Below, piece after piece: positions 20,826 through 30,543 of a stretch of 64,000 nt of DNA. The notes under the pieces are model-generated. The model saw only the letters and a list, made by a program, of their open reading frames with translations. It ran no database searches and was not told the DNA's origin. Each line of letters begins with the position of its first letter. The stretch's first letter is position 1. The stretch is from Pelobates cultripes (Eukaryota; Chordata; Amphibia; Anura; Pelobatidae). The translations under genes and the position numbers were made by a program. The stretch covers positions 114,826,021 to 114,890,020 of the forward strand of contig OW240921.1 of the NCBI GenBank assembly GCA_933207985.1, written 5' to 3'.

Positions 20826-21240
20826 CAATACCTATAAAGCATTAAACAATTCTAGCCTCTCTTATATCTCTTCACAGCTCCATAGGTATGCCCCTTCTCG
20901 GTCTCTCCGCTCTGCCCATGGCATTCTCCTGTCCGCTGCTCGCACCCGTAGAGTCAACTCACACTTGTTGGACTCCCTTCCTATCTAATAGCCTGTATAC
21001 CACCATCAGACTCTCCCCTAGTCTTGAATCAGTCAAGAAGTGCCTTAAAACCCATCTCTTTAGGATAGTTTATGGCCTCCCAGAAAAACATCAGTCTCAC
21101 ACAACAGTCCCTTGCTCACTCCTAAAGGGCAGCACTCTACTCTCCCCTCAAGGTCTGCGTCATTCCCACCTTATTTGATTTCTATCTCCTATCCTATTGT
21201 GTTTTATACCCCACCTAATATAGACTGTAAGCTTGTTTGA
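20826..21240 (+). mobile_element. LINE 3' fragment (RT tail)
   Basis: The plus strand encodes the conserved C-terminal stretch of L2/CR1/Rex-type ORF2 (SRSLRSAHGILLS, then KKCLKTHLF) and a 3' region with TAGACTGTAAGCTTGTTTGAGCAG-like sequence, followed by a T run. It is 5'-truncated and frameshifted. Confidence 0.7.
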
Positions 21241-21244
21241 GCAG

Positions 21245-22862
21245 GTGTTTTTTTTTTTTTGTAAGCCCACCTTATACGTCAAGGCAAACCTCTTAAGTGG
21301 GTTCTACAATAACAATTCACCTTTTTTGCTTCAGCTTCAGGCAAAAAAACCTCTAATGAGACAGAAAGGGATATTTTGTAACCCCCTACATACTACACAT
21401 GGGATGGGTAGCAGCATTGTAACATGGCTGTGATCTATATAAAAAAAAGCAAATACACAAAAAAAAGTCCTGCACTTAGACTCCCACTACTCCTGGGTGG
21501 CAGCAATGACCATGGGACACATAAACCCCAATACCCAATTCACAATAAAAACCAAAGAAAGAAAGTCACTTGTGTACTATTCCAAATCCATATGCATATT
21601 TTGATAAATGGAGGTTTTTATTTCCAACCCTGCATTAAGCTGTAGTGGTTCTGGTGACTATGGTGTGCCTTTAACTAATAATACCTTAATATATATAGTT
21701 ACAATTCTTTCTTTTTTTGTGTGGATGGTTGCTCATTCCTAAGGTTCCACTGAACCCTCTAAAGCAAATGCAAGTTTTCTCAGACTACATAGATAATCAC
21801 AAACTCTGAACAATATTACCTTAATACCTGCACTTGTGATTTGGAAAGTTTGCAATATTTTTAATAGCAACTATTTGGAGGAGTCAGTAGAACATATCTC
21901 AACCTAATCTCACCTTCTCCTTGATGGGGGCTTTAAATCAATTAAACTGAAAGTCCAGAGGACACCATTTAATCATACTTCCTTGCAACCCCTTTACCTG
22001 TAGTGAGAGAGGACTGCTGGCCAGGTCTTATTACAATACAAAACATAAACAACATTTGGATTATTATATCCCTTATTATTTTAGCAGACAATGCTATGAA
22101 TCAGACGGACACACTTTGATTCCTTGAATTAACCTCTGAATCGACTTTATTAACAATCTGTCAAATTTGAGGAGTTGTTTGAAAACTATAATCTAGTTGG
22201 AGATTAGTGAATAACCTTGTCTCTAATCAATCCAATTAATGATATAATAAGTGAATAATTTTCAGCTTTTTCAAGTCTCTGTTCACTGGAAAACAAAAAA
22301 TCATTAAAAAAAAATATATGTTTGACCATGAATCCCTTCTCTATCATTTAAGTACATTTTTTTCCTTCACAGATTTTGTGACTTTTTGAGAGCAAATGTC
22401 CTTGCATATCTTGGCTGGAATACAATTTACTTTTTAACTACATAGGAATGTATGCCTAACCGTTAATGAATAACCATTTCCAAGAAACAAATTGTTTATT
22501 TTCTGTGAATTATTTTTTTATTCATAGCTGAATAAACGTAAGAGCTAACATTAATTTATCTAATTGAAAGCAATGATTTCAGAAATTAAAGCAACATACA
22601 TATAATGCAAAATACGTACCATCTTTTATAGTTCCTAAAATTACAGGAATTTATAGACAAGAGTGGCCATGAGCAGACCCTCACAGAAATGGAGGAGGCT
22701 TATTGCATAACCCCTTGACAAGCTCCATGAGTGTCATCAGGGAGGGGACTGACCTTGGCTAGAGCTCAAAGTGGGTGCTCAAAAAGCCCAAGGGATACAT
22801 TTTTCCATTTATTACTGGAAGTCTCACCCCAAGTCTCATCCCGAGAATGATTCTGGAAAGTG
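21245..22862. other. Intergenic sequence, nothing recognised
   Basis: AT-rich, with no gene and no repeat boundary I can define. Confidence 0.5.
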
Positions 22863-23040
22863 ATTTAGATCATGGGTGTCAAACTCGCGGGCCGCAGGCC
22901 GCATGCGACCCACAATGAATATTGTTGCTGGCGGGCGGTCCATGACAGAATTGAGGCGGGCGGAGGCAGTCTACGTGTAAATGGAGGCAGGCGGAGGCGG
23001 TCCACGAGTAAATGGAGGCGGGCAGAGGCGCGCAGACACA

Positions 23041-23101
23041 ACTTCTGGAATAAAAGGGAATCGTGACGGAATATTTCCGTCATGTGTCCTTAAGGGGTTA
23101 A
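23041..23101. mobile_element. Truncated 80-bp-family MITE (copy C)
   Basis: The right part of the family seen at 3993 and 11440, ending CTTAAGGGGTTAA. The centre reads GACGGAATATTTCCGTC, a different palindromic core. Confidence 0.7.
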
Positions 23102-23149
23102 TGCTAATATTGTTTTTTTTTTTTGTTGTTGTTGATGTTTTATTTTCTT

Positions 23150-23345
23150 TAACAGGGAATAGGGTCTTCTACAGGGGGGTAGGGGGTGTTGTACAGGGGG
23201 GCTGGGGTCATGTACAGGGGGCTGGGAGCTTGTACAGAGGGGCTGGGGTCTTGTAAGGGGCTGGGGTTAGGGGCTGGGATCTTGTACAGGGGGTTGGGGT
23301 CATGTACAGGGGCCTGGAGTCCTGTACAGGGGTTGGGGGTCATGG
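23150..23345. repeat. Minisatellite, GGGGCTGGGGTCTTGTACA-type units (left block)
   Basis: About ten degenerate 17-20-bp units containing TTGTACAGGGG and GCTGGGGTC. A second block of the same unit in the same orientation lies at 26990-27215, near the other end of the composite hAT. Confidence 0.85.
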
Positions 23346-23569
23346 CGCCCCAGAGGGGGAAGGGGGTGCACTTGCCCCCTGGATTTTTCAGCTTGTTCTG
23401 ATATTTTTCGTGTGAGATTTAAAATGAACTGCAATACCGGCGCCGGCCAGTAGGTGGCGCTTTGTATGGAGAGAGACAGGGATAGGAAGCTGCATCTATC
23501 CCTACTTCTCTCTGCTGATTGAAACTGAAGGGGAGACAGCCTACAGACCAGGTAAGTGAGGGATAGGGG

Positions 23570-23760
23570 GAGGGTTTGATATAGCCTATAGATTTTTTTT
23601 GGGGGGGCAGCAGCCTATAGATTAGGGAGTGAGGGGGGCAGCAGCCTATAGATTAGGGAGTGAAGGAGGGCAGCAGCCTATAGATTAGGGAGTGAGGGGG
23701 GGCAGCAGCCTATAGATTAGAGAGTGAGGGGGGGCATCCTATAGATTAGGGGAGTGAGGG
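23570..23760. repeat. Minisatellite with GGCAGCAGCCTATAGATTAG units, left part
   Basis: Roughly 40-bp units containing CAGCCTATAGATTAGGGAG. The array resumes at 24669 after the nested hAT. Confidence 0.85.
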
Positions 23761-24668
23761 CAGTGGGGTATCCTGGTTTTGTGCTGCCCTAGGCAGGACA
23801 AAACTCACGCGCCCCCCCCGCGCACCAACCCTCCCCCCCAACCCGCCTTCTAAATACACACACACACATACATTCACTGACAGATACGCATACACTCACT
23901 AACAGAAACACATTAACAGACACACACTCACTGACACACGCACTCACAGGCAAACACACTCACACAGTCAGGCACACACACTCACTGACACACAGTCAGA
24001 CACACACATACACACTACACACACACACTGACACACACTCACTCACTAGCAGACACACACACACACTAACAAACACAAACACATTAACAGACACACACCC
24101 ACTGACACACACACACTAACAGACACACACTCACAGGCAAACACACACTCACTGACACACAGTCAGACACACACATACACACTAACAGACACAGTCAGAC
24201 ACACACACACACTCACAGGCAAACACACACTCACTGACACACAGTCAGACACACACATACACACTAACAGACAAACACAGTCAGACACACACTCACACAG
24301 TCAGACACACACACACTAACAAAACACACACATTAACAGACACACACTCACTCACATTAACACATTTTTTAATTTATTTTTATTTACCCCCCCCCTTACC
24401 TTTGGGAGTGCTGGGAGGGGGAGGGGGGTTCATTACCTCCCTGGTGGTCCAGTGGTTGCCGGGCTGGGCTGGGCGCTGGCGAGGGGCTGACCGGACGCTC
24501 AGGGGAAAAGCAGCCGCCTGCCCAGCCCAGCGCCGCCCGGCCGGTCAGTTAGCTGCGAGGCTAACAAAGCATTTGCCTGGGCATTTGGGGGGCAGCGTTT
24601 TTTGCCGCCCCCTGAAAAATGCCGCCCAAGGCAAATACCTTGCTTGCCTCGCGGCTAATACGCCCCTG
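23761..24668. mobile_element. Nested hAT element with perfect 8-bp target duplication
   Basis: Ends CAGTGGGGTATCC and GTATTAGC-complement (...ATACGCCCCTG). AGTGAGGG occurs directly on both sides (23753-23760 and 24669-24676). Inside are a long CA-rich microsatellite (23850-24355) and a GC-rich segment; no transposase. It interrupts the CAGCCTATAG minisatellite. Confidence 0.9.
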
Positions 24669-24910
24669 AGTGAGGGGGGGCAGCCTATAGATTAGAGAGT
24701 GAGGCTGGGGGCAGCGCCTATATAGTAGGGAGTGGATGGGGCAGCCTATAGGTAGGTGAGGGCAGCAGCCTATAGGTGGGAGTGAGCTGGGGCAGCAGCC
24801 TATAGATTAGGGAGTGAGGCTTGGGGGGGCAGCAGCCTATAGATTAGGGGAGTGAGGATGGGGGGGCAGCCTATAGATTAGGAAAGTGAGCATAGGCATG
24901 CGCAGCCTAT
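24669..24910. repeat. CAGCCTATAG minisatellite, right part
   Basis: Continuation of the array at 23570-23760, split by the nested hAT. Confidence 0.85.
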
Positions 24911-24950
24911 TGCATTAGGGTGTGCACCCTAAAGCACAAACACACGCCAT

Positions 24951-25375
24951 GTGTATATGTATGTGTGTGTGTATATATATACATATATATATGCACACAC
25001 ACTGCTGTGTGTGTGTGTGTGTGTGTGTGTGAGGGAACTGGTAGTGTGCTGTGTGTGTGTGTGTGTGTGTGAGAGGGTGTTTGTGTTTGCGTGTTTGTTC
25101 GGGTCCTGCTTGTGTGCTGTGTGTGGGTGTTGTGTGTTTTTCAGGGTGCTGTTTGTGTGTGTGTGTGCTGTTTGTGTGTGGGTGCTGTGCGGGTGTTGTG
25201 TGTGGGTTTTGTGTGTTTGTGAGGATGCTGTTAGTGTGCTGGGTGTGTGTGGGTGTTGTATGTGTGTGGGTGCTGTGTGTGCGAGGGTGATGTATGTGTG
25301 TGGGTGCTGTTTGTGGGCTGTGTGTGCTGTGTGTAGGTGCTGTGTGTGTGTGCTGTATGTTTGGGTGGAGGTGGG
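24951..25375. repeat. TG-rich array with GTGCTGTGTGTGGG units
   Basis: Degenerate TG repeats, partly a higher-order GTGTGGGTGCTGT unit. The long cysteine/valine-rich frames are compositional. Confidence 0.85.
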
Positions 25376-25679
25376 GGCAGATTAGTTAATATCCCAGTCC
25401 TGCTGCCTTCCCTGGTGGTTCAGTGGAGAGTGAACTCTAGCCCGGGTTCTCTGCTGCCTCCCTCCATGCTGCTGTGGACCGGTGAGGTAGAACTTTGATC
25501 TCCCCACCGGCCCATGGAGGCTTAGACCAGAGCCGCCGCTCGGATAGCGTCGGCTCTGCATGAGCCGACTGGGGAGATCCAGAGATCTCCCCTGCCGGTC
25601 TCAATCCATTGGCGTGCCGCGGGGATTAGGGTGTGCCCAGGCACACCCGACACACCCCGTGCGCACGCCTATAGAAGTG

Positions 25680-26260
25680 AGGGATGGGGGAGACAGCCTA
25701 CATGAAGAGTCAGCAAGGAGCAGGAAGGTAAGGTAAGAAAAGGAGAAGGAACAGAAATGAGCAGGAAGGGACATCAAGGAGCAGAAAGGGGCAGCAAGGA
25801 GCTGGAAGGGACAGCAAGGAGCACAAAAGGTAAAATAGGAGAAGGAGCACAAAGGAACAGAAATGAACAGGAAGGGTCAGCAAGGAGCTGGAAGGTAAAG
25901 CAGCACAAAGGTAAAGTAGAAGGAGCAGAAAGGGTCAGAAATGAGCTGGAAGGGGCAGAAGGAGCACAAAGGTAAAATAGGAGAATGAGCAGGAAGGGCC
26001 TGCAAGGAGCAGGAAGGAGCACAAAGGTAAAGGAGCAGAAAGAATCAGAAGGAGCACAAAGGTAAAGTAGAAAAGGGAGCAGAAAGGGTCTGCAAGGAGC
26101 AGAAAGGGATCAGAATGAGAAAGGAGCAGAAGGGCGCTAAATAAGCAGAAAGTAGCAGAAAGGTAAAAGAGCAGAAGGGGCCAAGGATAGAAAACAGTGT
26201 CAGAAGAAAAAAAAAACTGTCAAATGAAGGAGAGGAAAAGGAGATTGGAGCAGGAAGGAC
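25680..26260. repeat. Purine-rich array of GGAGCAGAAAGG-type units
   Basis: About 580 bases almost wholly purine on the plus strand, with 10-14-bp units (GGAGCAGAAAGG, GAGCACAAAGGTAAA). No gene. Confidence 0.85.
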
Positions 26261-26689
26261 AAATTAAGTGAACCCTCCACTTTATTCTGGACACCACATC
26301 ATAAGGCTTTGGTACCTGGGCCAGGCAGGGAAACGCTGGACCTTTTCATCTCCAAAGGTAAAAAAAATATCAGTATTAATGTGTTCACTTTTATTTACTG
26401 AGTGTCAGGAAGCACAGAGTGCCATTGGGTAGGGGTGTTGCTGATTGGCTAGAGCGGTCAGCTGGCACTCTAAGCCAATCAGTAGCTCCCCATTCATAAA
26501 AAAGTAAAAATATTTTATGAACCAGGAACTAGCGATTGGCTTAGAGCGTCAACTGTCCACTCTAGCCAATCAGCGGCACCCATGCCTGACGTCAATCTGC
26601 ACTTCCTGACACTCTGTTTCAGAAGCCAAATACCACTGAGCGACCTGGAGCTGAAGGAAGCCTTTGGGGTTAAACCATTTGAGAGCGAT

Positions 26690-26885
26690 TTAACCCCTTA
26701 AAGGAAAGCGAGCACCCAGGGGCTTTCTGGCATCACAGCATTTTCATTTATGTGAAGTTGTTATGGTAACAAGAATGGTCCTTTAATTTGCTTAAAGGAA
26801 CACTATAGTGTCAGGAATACAAACATATATTCCTGACACCATAGTTGTGAAAACGCTATTCACCCTGGCTTTATGTGATGGATTT
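26690..26885. mobile_element. T2-like MITE pieces
   Basis: Contains TGGTCCTTTAA at 26776-26786 and TTAAAGGAACACTATAGTGT at 26792, followed by the inverted subterminal segment TCCTGACACCATAG. Two abutting, incomplete units. Confidence 0.6.
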
Positions 26886-26989
26886 ATGTGAAAGTTCCCT
26901 TTCATGACACTGTCAAAAAGGTACCAAGCATGTATGTCATTACAATTATGCCCCCCCCTGGAAAAATTCCTGCGGACGACCATGGTTGG

Positions 26990-27215
26990 GGTATTGAACA
27001 GGGGGGCTGGCGTCTTGTACAGGGGGGCTGGGGTCTTATCAGGGGGGTTGTGGTCTTCTTCAGGGGGGCTGGGATCTTCTTCAGGGGTTGTGGTCTTCTT
27101 TAGGGGGGCTGGGGGGCTTGTACAGGGGTGTTGGGGGTCTTGTGCAGGGGGTTTGGGGTCTTGTTCAAGGGGTTTGGGTATTGTACAGGGGGGTTGTGGT
27201 CTTGTACAGGTCTTG
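26990..27215. repeat. Minisatellite, TTGTACAGGGGGGCTGGGG-type units (right block)
   Basis: Same unit and orientation as 23150-23345. One of the two anchored minisatellites of the composite hAT. Confidence 0.85.
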
Positions 27216-27336
27216 TACATAGAACAACAATGTTGTTCTATGAAAATGTAAGGTTTTTTTTGTGCGGCCCACATAAACTTAAACTTTGTTTATGTGGCTC
27301 ATGCTAGACTTTGAGTTTGACATGCTTGATTTAGAT

Positions 27337-29453
27337 GAACCAAAAGTGCATGAAAATGGGCCAAACAGTGTACTACAAAATGTATACACAATATGAATTT
27401 TTGGTTTACTAATCAATTGAGAAGAAGTGATCACTAATGGAAAATAAAGTAGGAGCAGTAAAAAAAATCTATTCTTATATGTTATATATTTGTTAAATAT
27501 ATAAATGTGTATTTTTTTTTATCACTCCTTTTTTTGAATCACTTCTCACTTGATCTGTAAATAAACTTAATATTTAGTGTCTGTCCCCTAATTATCAATC
27601 ATCTTTATTGCTATCAATCATCTGTTTTACTTAGGATTGATTTTTTTTTTTGTGATTTACATGATTCTGTCATATGTCATTTGGAGCTATGGAATTCAGA
27701 TGACCTGTCAAACACCCCAAATTTGGACCAATCACAATTATTTTAAAAACCGAATCTAGTTGAAAGATATAAAAGATGACTCTAGTCAAATGAACTACCA
27801 ATCTGGATATCATTAGCTACTCCGGGGAGATAAACAGGACAGAGGGTACTCTCTGCAATATAACATTTGCAATGATGCAAAAGTTTTTATGTAGCTTTAA
27901 AGCTGTACTTCTCTTTGGTCAGATAAAATATCTCACTGATAGTAACTGTCAGTATTGGAGTTTCTCAGCACAAATAAACAGTAATGGATATTGTGATGAA
28001 ATACCCCCTACTATTACATCTCATTTAACATAAGCGGAAGAATCCTAATTATTACTTTTATTGATTTTTCAATTTACTTCTGTTTGACATCTTATACCTG
28101 GTTACTTTGTATGTATGCATACTCAGAGATATCTTCCTTCCTGGTTAAATTGGCTTGGGAAAAGGGTGGTTTCAGGTAAAAGAGAGCAATCTCAACCCGA
28201 ATGTAGCTAGGGCCACAACTATTGTCATCGAAGGTCCAGATACATCTGGAGATAATGATTATAATGGGCAAGGAACTAACCTAGTCAAAAGCCACTGCTC
28301 CCCTCCTGGAGATACCAGCAGTGTTGATTATTTCACCTTAATGCTCATCTTACTCTTCTTTCAGAATTCTCATCTTGGAAGTTGGACTGAGTATGTACGT
28401 TCTAAGAACTCATTAGCATGGGCCAATGGTACAATTTATACATACATGTTGATCAAGTGATTGATTAATGTCTCCCTGGCATGATATCTGGAAGATGTGA
28501 CAGAGAATGAATAGATGGGCATATGAAAGCTTAATTTCTCCAAAAAATAAAATAAACCATGAAGGTTTGGAATAAGAGAGAGTATGAGGCTCAAATCTTG
28601 TTGAGACAAGGTTCACTAACTTTCTTCCAGTAATTTATTTTTAACCCTTTAAATACTACACATGCAGATGTGAGGGTAATGAAGTTATGTTGCTGGGGCC
28701 CTGTGGAACTTCCATTTTTTTTTATTACATTTACTTTTTTTATTAATCACAGGCAAAAAGTCGATAAGCGATTACTTGTGAGCGTGCCGACTATGAGAAA
28801 GCTCAGCTTTTGGCATTAGCTTATTATCCATAATTTGTTATGTTTTGTCAACTGATGATACCCAGAAACTCGGTCTTACATGTGCATGTAGCTAGAACAA
28901 GCAGCATTCCATGTAGTTAAAATACAGATATATTGTTACAAACAAAATTTGATGTAGTGATTTACACAAAAAAGACTGCACACTTCCACAATTGAAACAA
29001 AAGCCCCAATGGTGCAATCAAGGACCAAGGGTGGCAAAGTCCCTTATTAAATCAATATGAAAATCTTTTGAGCACTTCAAAATTTGGGTTGCTCAAATTT
29101 GTTATTTTAACACCAATAAAATATTGGTGACCCAATGGTTCATTTTGGTGAAAAACAAAACAAAACTCAAGATATAATATTTCAAGTTAATCTTTTTATT
29201 AGTAAATGTTTGTATTTCAGAAGGATGAATTAAGATGAGGCTGTACTGAGAATCATCAATAATACCATAGCCTAGCTGTAGTATAATGAGTAATATTATA
29301 CATGATTAAAAAAAAAAAGTAAAATTATAACACATTAATACAGGTAGTGTTTTTTTGCAGGTGATATAAGAGACAACAAACTGTAACTCAGCTAGTAACA
29401 AGCTCACCCGCTGCTGCTGTTTTTCATGCAATTCATTAATGTTTATATTCATT
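27337..29453. other. Intergenic sequence, nothing recognised
   Basis: AT-rich. A 101-codon frame at 28155-28460 has no recognisable motif and I do not call it. Confidence 0.5.
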
Positions 29454-29461
29454 GCCTAGAG

Positions 29462-29598
29462 CAGGAGTCCTCAAACTCTGGCCCCCCAGATGTTGCTGAC
29501 CTACAACTCCCATGATTCTTTGAATTACATAGATAGCCAGAGAATTATGGGAGTTGTATTTCAGCAACATCTGGGGGGCTGGAGTTTGAGGACCCCTG
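29462..29598. mobile_element. hAT MITE with near-perfect 8-bp target duplication
   Basis: Ends CAGGAGTCCTCAAACTC and the complement of CAGGGGTCCTCAAACTC (16 of 17). Flanks GCCTAGAG and GTCTAGAG agree at 7 of 8 positions. Confidence 0.9.
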
Positions 29599-29855
29599 GT
29601 CTAGAGACACTAAGTATGTGAATATGCCAATTTCTTATAAGAAGTGTATTTAAAAGCAGGTAGTTACAACAAGTAAGGGTTTTCTAGGGTAATTTTGTCA
29701 TCACACCTCTTCACTAAGTAGCTTACACCACTGGCTCCAAAACAGGAGTGAAGACTACTTAAAACTATAAATGTATATCTTTTGTGTGCTGATTCCATCT
29801 ATAGTGGGAGAAGCAGGACAAAAAGAAATTAAACATTTTCATTTAGACAACCGTA

Positions 29856-29880
29856 TTTATTAAATTGTTTATCTTTTATT
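29856..29880 (-). promoter_or_regulatory. Two AATAAA poly(A) signals beyond the MITE in the 3' region of copy 3
   Basis: On the minus strand AATAAA occurs at 29880-29875 and 29861-29856, downstream of the gene stop at 30544 but separated from it by the 584-bp MITE. The sequence around them aligns with the 3' flank of copy 2. Confidence 0.5.
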
Positions 29881-29884
29881 TAGC

Positions 29885-30468
29885 TTAAAGGGAAACTCCA
29901 GTGCCAGGAAAACAATCCGTTTTCCTTGCACTACAGGTGCCCTCTGCCTCCCAACCCCCAATCCCCAGTTGCTGAAGGGGTGAAAACCCCACAAGTAAAT
30001 TACCAGAGGCAGCGACGATGTCCCATGTCACTGCTTCTCCCTCTGCCACCGCTCCTCCTCTGTAATACGTCGGCCGGTGGACGAGACTGATCCCGCCCAC
30101 TGGCTGGGGAGACCTAATGCGCATGCGCGGCAATGCAGCGCATGCGCATTAGCGCTCCCCATAGGAAAGCATTGAAAATGCATTTCAATGCTTTCCTATG
30201 GGGAAATGAGCAACGCTGGAGGTCCTCACACAGCGTGAGGATGTCCAGCGATGCTCTAGCACAGGTTTCCTGTGCTATGATCCAGGAAGTGCCCTCTAGT
30301 GGCTGTCTAGTAGACAGTCACTAGAGGAGGCGTTAACCCTGCAAGGTAATTATTGCAGTTTATAAAAAACTGCAATAATTACAGTTGCAGGGTTAAGAGT
30401 AGTGGGAGTTGGCACCCAGACCACTCCAATGGGCAGAAGTGGTCTGGGTGCCTGGAGTGTCCCCTTAA
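29885..30468. mobile_element. T2/Kolobok-like MITE inserted in the methyltransferase 3' region
   Basis: TTAA at both ends with inverted termini TTAAAGGGAAACTCCAG and TTAAGGGGACACTCCAG. The paralogous site at 13770 is empty with one TTAA, which defines the target duplication. It contains a CCCATAGGAAAGCATTG palindrome. Confidence 0.85.
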
Positions 30469-30543
30469 TCCTACATTATGTAAATATAAGAAGAAAAGTC
30501 AGGAACATGTTATTTAAAAACAAGATCTCCATTGACTAATATT

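Larger units (their letters stand above)
22871..27328. mobile_element. Composite non-autonomous hAT, 4.46 kb, perfect 8-bp target duplication
   Basis: The left end CATGGGTGTCAAACTC and right end GAGTTTGACATGCTTG form imperfect inverted termini. ATTTAGAT flanks both (22863-22870 and 27329-27336). The GTGTCAAACTC terminus is typical of Charlie-type hATs. No transposase is present; the interior is minisatellite, a nested hAT, microsatellites and a purine-rich array. Confidence 0.85.

Noticed and set aside
24951..25385. 144-codon cysteine/valine-rich frame
   Set aside because: Pure translation of a TG array.
28155..28460. 101-codon plus-strand frame
   Set aside because: No recognisable domain, no splice or promoter context.
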